A stretch of DNA of 64,000 nt from Portulaca oleracea (taxonomy: Eukaryota; Streptophyta; Magnoliopsida; Caryophyllales; Portulacaceae), in NCBI GenBank assembly GCA_029582165.1, contig CM055887.1, positions 15,733,190 through 15,797,189 of the forward strand, written 5' to 3'. Within the stretch, counting starts at the first letter, position 1, and each line of letters opens with the position of its first letter. Under the pieces are notes generated by a model. The model searched no databases. It was not told the origin of the DNA and worked only from the letters and a program-made list of their open reading frames with translations. This document shows positions 10,118 to 22,900 of this stretch, piece by piece. The position numbers and the translations under genes are program-made.

Positions 10118-13100
10118 GTGTCTATTCTGGAATGTGAGGGGACTGTCTCACCCAAATAAACAGTCTAAAGTTTTGGCATTAGCTTCTATAAATAATTGTG
10201 AGCTAATTGGTTTGGTTGAGACTAAGGTGAAAGTGGATAGATGTGATGAAATAATAAGAAACTTGGGACAGAATTGGTATGGAGTTTATAAATGCAATCA
10301 AAAAAATCGTAGTAGAATTTGGCTTCTTTGGAGGGAGGATTCCATTCATGTCAATATCCTTCATACTCATGAGCAGTTCATACACTGTTTGGTTATAAAA
10401 AATGATTGCAAGATTTATGTGACTGTGGTGTATGGTGATAATGATGTGGAGAAGCGTAAGTTTCTTTGGAATGCTCTATCTATCCTTGCGACCAACTGTG
10501 ATCTACCTTGGGTCATTGGAGGTGATTTTAATAGTCTTATGCATCTGGATGAGAGAATTGGAGGTGATGTGGTGTCGGCTAGTGATGTAGTTGATTTTCA
10601 GGATTTCATGTGCCTTCATTCATTGCTTGAGGTGAAATCTACTGGTAATTTCTATACATGGAGTAATAGGAAGATTTTTTTCAGAATTGATAGGGTAATT
10701 ACAAACAGTCAGGCTTTGGACTCTTTTGAGGATTTTTATTATCAGACTCTACCTGAAGGTTTGTCTGACCATTGTCCTCTTATTCTACATTTAAGGCCAA
10801 TTGTTGTGAGGAGGAAGTCAGGATTGAAATTTTGCAATTACTCGGCTGATATGCCTTCATTTAAAGATGTTATTAAGGAGGTTTAGCAGTCTTCTAAACA
10901 CCATTGGACTCCCAATTTTGTGCTCACTCAAAAATTAAAAAATCTGAAAAATCCTTTGAGAAGTTTAGTACAGTTAAAAGATGGTGGTTTACAGGGGAAG
11001 GTTCAACAGCATATCAAGATCTCTGCAGAATATAGAACCTTATTCATGAAGATCCTTTTAATGGGGAGTTAATTGGAAAAGAAGTGGAGACAAAGAAAGA
11101 ATACTTGCACTGGCTCAATGCCGCTTTTAGCTTGCTGAAACAAAAATCCAAAATTTCTTGGATCCAAGAAGGAGATACTAATTCTGCTTTTTATTACTCT
11201 ATCATTAAGCAGAGGAAATATCAAAAGAAAATTGTTTGCCTTAAGGATCCTAATGGTGAGTTCTTGGTATCTACTGAGGATGTTGGAAATCATTTGGCTG
11301 CTCATTTTAAGTCTTTTTTTAAAGAAAAAAAAGCTACTGAAGGTCCTTCTTGGAGAATTATAAGCACTGGTATGCTCGTTTCTGAACAACAAAGAGAATA
11401 TATGAATTTATATTTTACTGATGAAGAGATTAAAGGTGCTTTCTTCAGTATTGATGATTCCAAAAGCCCTGGTCCTGATGGTTTTAACAGCAAGTTTTAC
11501 AAAGCTGCTTGACATGTGATTGGAAAGAAGGTAATCAGAACAATAAGAGATTTTTTCTCCACTGGGTCTTTTGTTGGTGAAATTAATGCGACACTTCTAT
11601 TATGGTTCCTAAGGTTGATCATCCTGATAACACAAGTGACCTTAGACCTATTGCTTGCTACACAGTGTTATATAAAGCTATAACCAAGTTGTTATGTTTG
11701 AGGTTAAAACCGGTTTTGCAGGAAATTATAAATCCAGTTCAAAGTGCATTTGTGGAAGGAAGGTCTATTACGGATAACATTATGATTGCTGAAGATCTTG
11801 TCCATTTATACAACAGGAAACATATCTCCCCTCGGTGTATTATGAAGATAGATATTCGTAAAGCTTATGACACGGTCAATTGGGAATCCTTAGACTTCTT
11901 ATGTTGGGACTTGGTTTTCCGACAAATTTTGTTGACAGAGTTATGTTTTGTGTTTCTTCGGCTAAGTTTTCTGTGGCTTATGGAGGGCAAAGGTTTGGTT
12001 ATTTTCCAAGTGGAAGAGGGCTTCGCCAAGGTGATCCTATTTCCCCACTTCTCTTCATTTTGGTTATAGAGTATTTGAGTAGAGCAATTGTTTATGAAAT
12101 TCAGCAAAAGAAGGAGTTTAAATATCACTCTCTTTGCCGTGGTTTGAAACTGACACATCTTTCTTTTGCGAATGTATCTTTTGTTGTTTTGCCATGCTGA
12201 TGATGGTAGCATTAAATGTCTTCTTAGAGCTTTTGATAGTTTCAGTGCTGCTTCAGGATTGGATATTAATTCTTCTAAATCAGAAATTGTGGTGGCTGGG
12301 GTTTCTATTGCTATGAAACAAAAGTTGATTGCATTGACATGTTTTAGAGAAAGATCTCTTCCTTTTCGATACCTTGGGGTGCCTCTCAAGCCAGCAAAAC
12401 TGAACAAGGATGATTGTCAAGTTTTAATAGACAAAATCTGCTCTTGAATCAGGGGATGGGCAGTCAATAAACTCACTTATGCGGGTCGTGTGGAGCTGGT
12501 GAATGGGATTTTGATGTCAATACATTCCTATTGGGCTCAAGTTTTCTTCATTCCAAGGTATGTCTTGGACCAGATTGTCAAAATTTGTAGACATTTTCTT
12601 TGGGGCGAGGCACACTCTCCTCCCATATCTCGGGAAAACTGCTGCAAATTTAAGCACAATGGGGGGCTCGGTATAAGGGATGTTTACAAATGGAATTATG
12701 CGGCTATTGGGAAACATGTTTGGAACATTGCTCAGGGGAAAATTCTCTTTGGATTAGATGGGTACACCATATCTATCTCAAAAAGAATTCGATTTGGGAT
12801 TGCAAGCCTTCCCAAAATTGTACTTGGTACTAGAGACACTTACTGAAGACGAGAGATGTTATTAAGGATCAGATCCTATCAAGGGAGTCATATTCGATTG
12901 CTAAGACTTATTATTTGTTGAAGAAGACTGATGAGAAACCTGTGTGGACCATATTAATTTGGAACAAATGGAGAATTCCAAAATTTTCATTTGTTTCTTG
13001 GATGACTGTTCAGAATAGACTCACGTCTTCAGACAGATTGTAGAGATTTGGGATTGCGTTGGCCTCAAGATGTTGGTTGTGTGAAAATGACTGTGAAAGT

Positions 13101-13397
13101 CACAACCATCTGTTTTTCTCATGTCCTTATAGTCAGTGTGTCATTGATCTAATTGCTAAGGAGTTCAATGTTCAATTCCATGGTGTACAGAACTCGTTGG
13201 AGAAGGCAATGGAGCGAGGAGCTTGCTCAAAATCACAGAAACAGAAGGTTTTTATGATATATACTGAGATCATTTATCATATTTGGAAAGAAAGGAACAA
13301 CAGGTCTCATGGAAATGTAGCGAAAGGGGTGGATATCCTAGCTAAGATAATCAGTAGAGATTGTATAGCTAAGTTGCATGGGGTTATTGTTTCGTGA
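10104..13397 (+). pseudogene. LINE ORF2 (APE endonuclease, RT, zf-RVT), broken and catalytically dead
   Basis: The ATG at 10104 overlaps the end of ORF1. The endonuclease is almost continuous to 10886: FWNVRGLSHPNKQ, LVETKV, WVIGGDFNSLM, NFYTWSN, RIDRVI and SDHCPLIL are all present. Stops and frameshifts follow at 10884, about 11080, 11512 and about 11880. RT landmarks are SKSPGPDGFNSKFY, LRPIACYTVLYKAI, MKIDIRKAYDTVNW and GLRQGDPISPLLF. The expected FADD catalytic motif near 12165-12180 reads FANV followed by a frameshift, so polymerase activity is lost. The thumb region (12490-12846) and a zf-RVT (CWLCENDCESHNHLFFSC, near 13070-13125) follow. No RNase H domain is found. Confidence 0.88.
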
Positions 13398-13509
13398 TTT
13401 GACAGGATCACTGTGTTTGTGGGAGTTTGGTTGTAATCTCTGGACATGCCCGGAGTAAGTTGTATTTGTTTCAGTATGAATGGGAAAATGACTCTCTCCT
13501 TTTAGCCAA

Positions 13510-13527
13510 ATATATATATATATATAT
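13510..13527. repeat. short (TA)n at the LINE 3' end
   Basis: TA repeats directly follow the LINE 3' UTR. It may be the LINE tail itself or residual target (TA)n. Confidence 0.9.
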
Positions 13528-14250
13528 CTGTGTATGTGCTCTCGCGCACGCACGTTTTATTGTATAGTTTTTTAAATATACTATTTTAGAAATTTAATGA
13601 TAAAGTGATATGTTGCAGACTATAATAAGATAAATGTGATAGAGAACAAGTCATAGAGATAATATCATTATAGTATTTAAGAATAAAATGAGGTATAAAA
13701 TAAAATAAAATTTAATAGAGAAAACATAAAAAATCAACAGCTTCTAAATAAAAAAGTTAATATACGATTACATGATTTATAAACAAAGTTTTAATTTTGT
13801 AGTGAATCTCCATTTGAAACATGAATATTTTTATATAATTAATCAAAATAAATAAAAGTTAGTGACATTTTTTCTATTTTAATTGATAGTAGTAACATTT
13901 TTGACATCTAAGGAAAGTTAAGTGACATTTTTGTCTTTTTTTTTCAAAAACTGAATATTATTTTTATCCAAACACTTTATTAACTAGTTCAACACTTGGT
14001 GTTTTACTTATTGACTAATTTGAAAATTTCAGTGAGATTGATAATCTTTTTTTAAAATTAGCAACATTTTTTATTAAAATGAAAAATTCTCTAACATTTT
14101 TATCTAAACATTCGTAAGAACTAACGATGAAATTGTTAAGGAGAGACTTACAACTTGCAATGGTGGTGACCGGTTTAGGTTGAGGAACCGCTTTCCTTAT
14201 AGTGCGACACCCATAGGAATTGCTAAGTGCAGGTGGAAGAAGCCTGCAAA
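13528..14250. other. AT-rich intergenic DNA, upstream region of the pseudouridine synthase gene
   Basis: No coding potential seen. Short degenerate repeats of AGTGACATTTTT/TAGTAACATTTTT occur at 13860-13930. The promoter and 5' UTR of the downstream gene must lie here, but I see no convincing TATA box. Confidence 0.5.
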
Positions 14251-17200
14251 ATGCCCGGGAACCAGATTGCAATTGGGTCATTCTTCCCAATTCCCCTCTT
14301 CATCTCATCACCACATCATCAATGGACCATCCATAGCCCCAAAACTCTCCGCCCTTCGGCTCTCCGGCGCATTTTAGACTCCACCCCCATTGGAAATAAT
14401 CAGTGTGTTTGCTGCTCTTCCTCCTCTTCTTCTTCTTCTTCTTCCACCTCCACCAATCTGGGTCTTCATTCTGTAATCACTGCTCCCTTTCATGACGGGT
14501 AATCCTAATTCTCAATTTTCTTTTCTTTCTTAATTATTATCCTGTTCAAGGGTTGATTATGAGCAAAAGTTGAAACATATCTCTTGCTGGGGGAAAAAAA
14601 AAGATGCCGTCAGGAGCTCTTTGATTGTATTGGGTTGGGCATGTTTTGGTTTGAAAAATAATTGCTTTGATTATTTGTTATTGTTAGTATCTAGTCAATG
14701 CTAATATGCAATGCAATGTGGTTGAAGTTTTAGACGAAGTTGATTTTTAAAATGTTGTTTTGGTGCTGGTTGTGTTGCATTACAGGTGAATTGATAGATT
14801 TGCTATAAAATTTCCATCTTCAGTTCATGACATTGGTGGCAAACTTAAAATTTTTTTGATAGCATTTATGCAGAAAATTTGGTACTTTGAACTTTCAGGA
14901 GATAAGAATGGATATACCATAGTTGGCATCTCATTTTCCCCTTTTTACATTGTACATTTGTGGTAGTTGATTGAGGTTATATCTTTCTGGCCAATTCTTC
15001 AATTTTTGATCAAATTAGTATAAGACTATGTTACTCCGACTCTTCATTTTCCCTGCCATACCCGTGTCGGACCCTTGATACCCCGACAAAGGCACGACAT
15101 TCGATACTTCAAATTACAATGAAAATGCATATAATTTCTTTAAAATAGCCGAGTCCGACACCCGTGTCCGTGTCCGATATGGACATGCGTACCCGAGTCC
15201 GAGTAACATAGGTATAAGATACCACTACATAGAAATACCAAAGCAAAGAGGGGATAGCTAAGTGAGAACCACTCCATCTTCCATACTCCCTACCAAGGTC
15301 CAAGTGTTGATGGAAGCAAAATATTTCCATTGTTGGAAATTGTAGGGTTGATGGGCTTTGCCTGTCATGGGCAGTTTGGTACCGGTCTATTAAGTTTGTT
15401 GGCGGTTAACCCTCAGCTAGGGTCTAATGGACACGCCAACTTTACCCGGTCTAAAGAAAAATGACTACACTGAAATGTTGAGGAATATTAGGCAAATGTA
15501 TTTGTCGATTTGTTCACATATTTCTAAATTGCATTTTTCACAATATACTTTGTTCTATTTGTGATAGAGTTACTTGTTGCATATAATTATTTGATACCGT
15601 AAAATAAAAGTCTATTGCAGCGATGGTGGGATGTTGGGAGTGTGATAATTAAAATACTTGAAAAGTATAGAGGGGAAAGGAGATAGAGTTGGGACCCGTG
15701 ACATAAATAGATTTCCAGTTGTGTTTTTTATATGGTGTCTGGACATTAAAGGATTTTAACTGGGCTCACTTGATAGCTTTTGAGTTTGTGGTGCTAAAGA
15801 GTGACTAATTTCTTTTATTCTGACTTTACATTTCTGTGTATAGCTAGTTATGCCCTTTTGAGTAATTAAGCTGAGTGCGACATGGAAACAATTGAATGAA
15901 GCTAAACTTGGGAATGAATGGTCTATTAAATACCAGGTGGGACTTGGTAGTAACCGGAATAGTGTGCTTTGTTTTATGTTGTGAGAGTGAAAACAGCGTT
16001 ATAATGTAAGCAAGTAAGGAAATATTTTGTGACGAGTTTTGATTTTCACCAAAGAGACATTCATTACACCATGTGCATGTCAAGTGAAATCAGTTTTTTT
16101 TATCTTTCTTCAATCTTCCTCCAGAAACATGTTAATATGCAATACGCAGCTCTAGTGTGCTCCGTTCTGACGAATGACCTCTTCTTTTCTGCTGGTTTAT
16201 CGTAATGCTCACATCTCTCTGTTGTTACCAAATGTTGCAAAAGCAAGTAACCGAAAATCAGTATCTGGGCTTTGTGAACTGCAGGTCCGATATAGTTGTG
16301 GAGATGTGTTCATGGAGTGATTAATTGAGTGAAGCCAAATTATGGTCTCATACAGATTGAACTCTTCTCTCTGATTTAGGCCTCACATTTTCTGTACAAA
16401 TCTAACTTATTAATTGATGACATAGCTATCAACTTATAATTTTCTTGCAAGTTTATATAATAGTCCTTTATAGTATTATTTTAGGGGCGCTTGTTGCATG
16501 AGTATTTGTTTAGTATTTCAAATCTATCACAAGTTCCTAGAGATTTGCATTTGCTAAAGTTAGGGATAAGACTGCTATATCCGACCCTTCCATACCTCGC
16601 CTGGGCTTTGGTTTCACTGACTGACATTGGTTGCTTACTCTTCTCAGCTGCCCAAAATATGATCGTCTACTTCCTTGCCCTTCAACCAATTACCCACCAA
16701 GAGTTGAACACTTGGTTGTTCTACAAGAAGGCCCCGTTTGTGATTATATTAGCAAAGTTTTGAATATTCCACCCCTGTAAGTGATGTGATACATTTTTTC
16801 TCATGACACACCCTCTTTCTCAATGACAAATTGGGATAAAGTGATATGTTAAGTGAATAATTCATGAAGGTATGTTGCTGATCTTATCCATTTCGGAGCT
16901 GTTCATTACGCTCTTGTGCATCCACAACCTCCAGCAACAGCAAGTCCTGAACAAATTCAACTATACGAGACATTCACTTCACCTCAGCTTCTAAAAGAAA
17001 GGCAATCTCTGAAGGGGAAAACCATTCAAGAAGCACAGAAGACTTACAGGATAACTCATGTTGATGAATATGCTGAAGTTGGAACATATTTGCGTGTATA
17101 TGTGCATCCAAGACGCTTCCCAAGGTATTTGAAAATTAAATGTCTTCAGGTGCCGCTTGCTTTCTGTTCATGTTCTGTAAGTTGAGTTGTTGAGTTCTGA

Positions 17201-19616
17201 ACTTCTCAGGTGCTATGAAATTGACTGGAAGTCAAGAATTATAGCCGTCACCGAATCATATGTGGTTCTTGACAAGCCTGCTGGCACTTCTGTATGCAAT
17301 TCTTAGAACTGATACTTAAATGGGTAGGCTTTATGCGGTAGAATATTTTCTTCATGTCATCAACATTAGCTAGCTTTACGCTGCATTACTACCTATATTA
17401 AACTACTGCTAATAGTGATTGGTATTACCCTCCTTGGACTTCAAAAAGTACTCGACATGGTTTAGTTTTAAAGTTGGAGCTCCTAGTACTCTTTTCTGGG
17501 TTCATTAGTGTTTGATATTTATCGTCAATATGATCTTGGATTTCATCTTGTATCTAACGGATCCTAGTGGCCGGCCATCGTACCATTTAGCTCAGCTGTT
17601 GTTTTCTAGTTTGAGTTTGTTTTGAATACAAATTCAATGTCAAAGTATGATGGAGCTTAAGTTTTCTGTGATTGGCTAGGTTGGAGGGACTTCAAACAAT
17701 ATTGAAGAAACTTGTGCAAACTTTGCTACTCGTGCTTTGGGTTTGGCTCGTCCGCTCATGACTACACATCAGATTGATAATTGTACTGAAGGATGGTAAT
17801 GAATATTCAGTTTTATAATTCTTTTTCGGAGCTTGTGGCAAACTAAAGAAAATGTGGTTGCTAAATTTGCTCGCAGTGTTGTTTTGGCTAGAACTGAGGA
17901 GTACTGCTCTGTTTTTCACGGAAAGATTAGAGTAAGTTTGTGGTGTTTGTGGCATAAACAGGTTTTCCTATATTACTCAACCTATTGAGGCTGGAAGCTT
18001 GTAATAGATGCATGCATAGGTTTTAGTCAAATAGCCCGTGCTTCGTATTTCCGACTTTTATGAGTTGAGATCATGTTGGGACACATATTTTTGGTTGCTA
18101 CAGGATAAAAAGATTAAGAAACTCTACCTTGCTCTTGCTGCGGCTCCAATGTCATGTGGAATGATAACCCATTATATGCATCCGTCCAGTCGTGCTCCAC
18201 GAATGGTTTCAGAAGGTAACCATCCAATGAAGTTTTCTAGATCGTTTTATAATTTACATTCATTGATGTAGTGCTTGACCTGCTTTGAAGGATATGAGGC
18301 ATGGTACAAAGGTAATTCCAATGTACAGTACATAATATCAGCAAAAAGTAGGTTTCCACCTTTTTTGTTTTGGGGAATAGAGTGAACACCAGTAGAAAGA
18401 AAAAAAAAGGGGAGGGGGGGGGGGGGTTCCTTGTGTCATATTTAACTGAATGTTAACTTAAGAGCACTTTGTCTGGATCCAGCCAGTGGAAGGCTGATAA
18501 GGAGGTAGTTTTTTTTATTTTCTTCCTTTTTTTTAAATGCTTGCTAAATACATATAGTAGAACAAGTTACAGTCTCCTGAAAGTTATTTTCCATTTTTAT
18601 TTAGATTCTATTCATATCAAGGAACGTTTTCAATAACTCGATCATTTGATTGAATGCAGAATACGTGGACGGATGGCAACTGTGCCAGCTTGAAGTTTTG
18701 GAGTGCAAAGCAATTCCATGGCCAAACTCTCTCATCAGGGAGATGTATCAAATCCAAGATTATGAGTGGCCTGACATGAATTTTGCTTATGAATGTAAAA
18801 TCAATCTTGTTACTGGCCGAACTCATCAGGTATTGGCCTTCATGCCTAACTGCATATTTCTTTCAGTTTCATTGCATCCTAGTATTGTCTTCTGTTTGAT
18901 AAGGCAAGCACACCCCATAAAGCCATACACAGTTTGTGGAATCTACAAAATGCTTTAAATGCAATTCTTGCCTTTTTCAGGTTACGTGTCATTAAAACAT
19001 ACCAAACATCTGGGCTGTTGTTTGTTTCTTACATTGATCAACTCACACCCCTTAAAGTTGAAATCAGTGGTCTGTTTATGTTGGCTGCGTGTTCTCCAAA
19101 TGAGATTGAAGTTCCATGTTCAGTTCTATCACTGATCCTATAGATGCTGATTCAAGGATAGGATTACTGCACAAGTCAAACTCGCTCAATTATTTCATAA
19201 ATGTAGAAAATAGAAATCATGCTTATTTGCTCATAGATATTGACCGTCAACACCCCCTCCTTATGGAGATAGAAACGAGACAATTTTAAGGGTAGTGTGC
19301 TGGATGAAACTTGGAATGGTAGTTTTAAGAGCAATTACATGTGCAGATACGAGCACAGTTTGCAGCTTGTGGGGCGCCTTTAGTTGGTGACACTATGTAC
19401 ATGCCGGCTTCACTAGCAGAGTTAACCAATCCTGGAGTTAACCCATTTGGCAAGCACAAAAAAGTGTATTCATGTGACAATGACAAAAGAATAGCAGTCA
19501 AGAAGTGGATTTCCCTGCATGGAAAGGAGCCTAGCATGGCTATTGGCCTTCAAGCATGCCAAATTTCATGGGACGACACACACATTTATGAAGCTCGATC
19601 ACCATGGTGGAGATAA
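14251..19616 (+). CDS. PUS6: RNA pseudouridine synthase 6-like, plastid-targeted (RluA family), 9 exons
   Basis: It isomerises uridine to pseudouridine in RNA. Exons: 14251-14498, 16648-16776, 16870-17124, 17210-17291, 17680-17795, 17877-17931, 18104-18215, 18660-18829, 19347-19616. All introns are GT-AG and the exons sum to 478 codons plus stop in one frame. The N-terminus is Ser/Thr-rich and fits a transit peptide. An S4-like region (DYISKVLNIPPLYVADLI) follows. The catalytic domain has VVLDKPAGTS, the motif-II equivalent HQIDNCTEGCVVLART with the catalytic Asp, and GRTHQIRAQFAACGAPLVGD. It ends YEARSPWWR. The group is recognised from HQIDNCTEG in place of the bacterial HRLDxxTSG. The ATG at 14251 is the first in frame. 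The exon-3 acceptor (CATGAAG) has a weak pyrimidine tract, the least certain junction. No stops or frameshifts, so probably functional. Plastid location is inferred. Confidence 0.9.
15026..15211. mobile_element. small hAT-type MITE in intron 1
   Basis: 186 bp with terminal repeats CTATGTTACTCCGACTC and CTATGTTACTCGGACTC (reverse strand). A perfect 8-bp direct repeat, GTATAAGA, lies at 15018-15025 and 15212-15219. Eight bp is the hAT duplication size. It sits in the 2.1-kb first intron, well away from both splice sites. Confidence 0.75.
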
Positions 19617-20362
19617 ATTCATGGTTTGAAGGGCTGCATTGTTCTTTGTCACGGAGTTCAGGTAGGCCCATCTGCTTTTGAGCTTTTTCGTTCATAGCTA
19701 ACCCTTCCCTGTTGCTAGTTTCCTTTGATGAACCTTTATTGTTCTGTGCGTGGAATATCCAACTCCTTTCAAAATTTCTTAGTAAGTTTTTGCATGTGGT
19801 GGTTGCATACCATGATTTTGAATGCAGTTAACAAAGGTAGCTCCTCAGGCCAAACTGATCCCTTATGCATGTGCATTTAGATTATCCTAACTCGGATGCT
19901 TGGCTTGTCGTATCTCAAAATAAGCCAAACTGGTGGATATCCTTAAAAGTAGCCTTGCTGCTGCTGTGTGCAGGGATTATGCTGGATTAAACCCTACCAT
20001 AGGAACCCGTTTGCGCCCCTTTTCTAGAATCTCAATGGAGTAGGCGATCATGGCTATATGCAATTATGCCCAAACGTACATAACATCTTTGATGATTCGT
20101 CTTCACATTTATTTGGTTTACAGATTGGCCTCGAGAAGACCAGGCAGAAGGAACCTATGTCATCTCTGACACAACTGTTGTGTATTCTGGAGATGGGTCA
20201 TGGTTCCTGACCTGAATCGAATTCATGGGAGTTGTCTTTTGAGGTGAGCCAGCATCATCTCCGATCAACAAGGATTGGAACAAGTTCTATTAATTTGGTC
20301 TCTGAACATCAACTGGGCTCACTACCTTTGGAGTCAGGCTTCTAGTTCTGTACAAACTTAGG
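19617..20362 (+). other. 3' UTR and downstream flank of the pseudouridine synthase gene
   Basis: The region has a mixed, non-repeat composition unlike the TE islands. A GT-AG pair (AGTTCAG|GTAGGCC near 19662 and TTTACAG|ATTGG near 20124) could define an intron in the 3' UTR, but nothing in the sequence proves it. No further ORF of note. Confidence 0.4.
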
Positions 20363-20474
20363 GACTACTTGGAGAGAAAAATGGAATGAGTTGGACATGA
20401 AATTAGACTTTTAGAGGGTTAGGTATGTAATTAGAAGCCTTAATTGAGAGTGTTCGTTGAGAAGTAGAATGAAA

Positions 20475-20518
<44 letters not shown>

Positions 20519-21230
20519 GACAATAATTACTATTAATAATTATAATTTAATAATTATTAATTATCAATTATTAGTTATTAGTTATTAATTATTATTATTC
20601 TAATTCATTGTTAATCATCATTAATTATTAAACTTAATTAATAATCATTTATTATTTATTATTTATTGTTCATTAATTAATAATTAATATCGATTATTAA
20701 TAATTAATTTGAATAACAATTAATTGATAAATAATTATTAATATTTATATTTATTAATTATTATTATTATTCTTATTGTTACTATTATTAATTAATATTA
20801 ATTATAAATGATTTATTATTATTTATTATTTACTAAATATTATTTGTTAATTATTAATTTTATTAATTAATATTAATTATTCTTTTTAATTATTTATTAT
20901 TAGTAATTGTTTTAATTAATTATTTTTTATTAATTATTGATTATTAGTTATAAAATTACTAATTAATAAAAATTATAATAATTAATTATGGAAATTAATA
21001 ATTAATTAATAATAATTATTATTAATATTTACATTTATTATTATTATTCTTATTATTATTCCCCTACATTTAGAAGGTTTCTAATTCCTCCATTTGGGAG
21101 GGATAACAAATCTCATCTGATTGCAATTCCATTCCAAATAGAGAAAATGCTCTCCAAATAGAGAAAATAAGAATTAGAACTCATTCTTAACCTATTCCAT
21201 TCCTATTATGCTCTTCAAACAGGCCCTATA
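20363..21230. mobile_element. AT-rich MITE-like element with degenerate termini
   Basis: The left end GGGACTACTTGGAGAGAAAA and the reverse-strand right end GGGCCTGTTTGAAGAGCATA are similar. Both are followed by GGAATGGAAT/AATGGAATGA-type sequence. Between them lie an (ATT)n tract and about 550 bp of its decay products. I could not find a convincing target duplication, so the class is open (Tourist-like or hAT-like by terminus style). Confidence 0.4.
20476..20518. repeat. (ATT)n microsatellite
   Basis: About 14 uninterrupted ATT units, followed to about 21060 by imperfect AATTATT-type sequence that looks like the mutated remainder of a longer tract. Confidence 0.95.
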
Positions 21231-21269
21231 GGCCATACCCATTAACATCATTGTAGAATCACTCTTTTA

Positions 21270-22900
21270 TATTCAAGTCTCACACATTACAAACTAGGGT
21301 TATTGCATTTTAAGGATGACCCAACAATAAAATTGACCATTAATGATTGTGAGGACCATGATATTTTAGTTTGTAAGAAAGACGGGGACCCAATAGGCAC
21401 TGATGTGGCAAGATGATCCGGAAGTGACTAGCAAAGATAGATTAAATACCTAAGAATCACAATTACTCTAGGATTTAAGAAAACCCCAAACTAAAACTCA
21501 AGAACAACACAAATTTTTAGGGTTTTGATGCATCAACAACAAAAACAAGGACAAGAACCAAAAAGATATGAATAAGGATAAAGATTGTTCACCACTTTGA
21601 ACTCAAGCCTTCCATGAATGCTTAAAAGAGATCCACCAACACCCAAAGAGAGACTCAAAGAGCTCACCATGATTGTGATAAAGTAAACACCACACAACCT
21701 CTAAATAGAACACTCCACTAGCACCACCATTGAAATGAATAAAGTAAGGATGAAGATTTTGGGGGAGATGTTTCAAATACCTAAGAAGAATTCATCTTTA
21801 AAGTTTCATTCAAAATGTCTAAGTTTTCCAAAGAAAGCCAATACAATATTGGGGGGGGGGGGGGGGAGGGAGACAACAACCGAAAAATTGAGAAAAAAAT
21901 GCGTCAGGTTAGGCACCTAACCAAGAGAATTGGGACGAGGGAGCAGGGTGAGGCGCGTGTGGGTGCAACAAAGATTCACATGCCGTCGGCTGACTTCCAA
22001 CCCGTATAACTTCTTCGTTTTAACTCCGATTTTTTCATATAATATATCGACGAAGAGCTCTCACTGTGTACTATAAGCTCGCCGAATTTGGTAGTCATCA
22101 GAGTTGTATTGAAAGAGTTATGATCAAAAGAGTGAAGACATGTCTTTTCTTATTACCCAATTTTGCCCAAAAAATGATATTTTTTAACTTGCTCGTCTTG
22201 TCTTGGTCTTGTTTCCTCATGACTTCTTCCTAGCCTTCTCGGGGTAGGTTTTTCAGGATCGACTGGATGCTCCATGGTTCCATTCCGATCCTTGTGTAAT
22301 GACCAAAATGCCCTTTGGCTGGATTCAGACCCCAACTTGACTCCTCGACTTGGCATTGAATCTACTAGCTCCGTTCTTGTCTTCATGGGTGATTTTCCGG
22401 AATTGAGTGTTGAAAAATTACTAGGTTCACCACGAGACTTCTTCAATCCGAGACCAAATTCCCCAAGGCATTTGAAAATCTCAGGATTGGGCCATTAGGC
22501 TAGTGGGGTCCTAAGTACCCCCTTGATCGTCATGGATCGGACTGTTCGGGTCGAACAAGATTTGCCCTCAAATCCTAGGGGTAAGAAACAACCGCGAGAA
22601 AGATCCAACCCCCATAGTAGATGTCTCCCAAAAGTCGTGCTAGCTCGATGCTCACCACCCTGCCCTTCTTGAAGGCATAACAATTCTTAACGCTACGCGG
22701 GAGAGCAAACTCAAAACGGTGATCCCGGTTAGCTTCACCACTCATGATCTTGTTGCACTTCACCATGTAGTCATCACATGAGAGCGCAACACCCAGTTCT
22801 TGCTCAACTGGTTGTTCATCTCTCACACCATCAAATACAAATTTGGTAGGCACCCAACTTGTATCAAACTCCAACACAAAGCCCTCGTCATGAAAATGTA
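21270..22900 (-). mobile_element. decayed LTR-retrotransposon remnant related in layout to the element at 41688-46002
   Basis: The sequence ATAACTTCTTCGTTTTAACT, then ...TGTGTACT and ...GTATTGAAAGAGTTATGA (about 22007-22125), parallels the LTRs of the element at 41688 (ATAACTTCTTCATTTGGGCT, TGTGTACT, ATATTGAAGGAGTTATGA). Farther right, CAAGATTTGCCCTCAAATCC parallels the segment just inside that element's LTR. A minus-strand open stretch (22575-22877) encodes an unrecognised protein part. The two LTR edges and a duplication could not be defined. Confidence 0.45.

Larger units (their letters stand above)
8864..13509 (+). mobile_element. full-length but decayed L1-type LINE without RNase H
   Basis: The 5' end is CT-rich (TTTTTCTCTCTCTAG) right after (TA)n. 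ORF1 (8902-10117) and ORF2 (10104-13397) overlap slightly, and a short 3' UTR ends ...CTCCTTTTAGCC followed by AAATATATA. No RNase H follows the zf-RVT domain, unlike the LINE at 1086-7232, so the two are different lineages and not an inverted duplication. Both termini contact (TA)n. Multiple frameshifts and a lost catalytic motif make it inactive. Confidence 0.9.

Noticed and set aside
15340..16640. Additional exons in intron 1 of the pseudouridine synthase gene
   Set aside because: Exon 1 joins exon 2 in frame and family similarity is continuous; no extra conserved coding segment seen.
18400..18426. Poly-G run in intron 7 of the pseudouridine synthase gene as a regulatory G-quadruplex
   Set aside because: A single G run (another at 21851-21866 in TE sequence) can arise by slippage; no supporting context.
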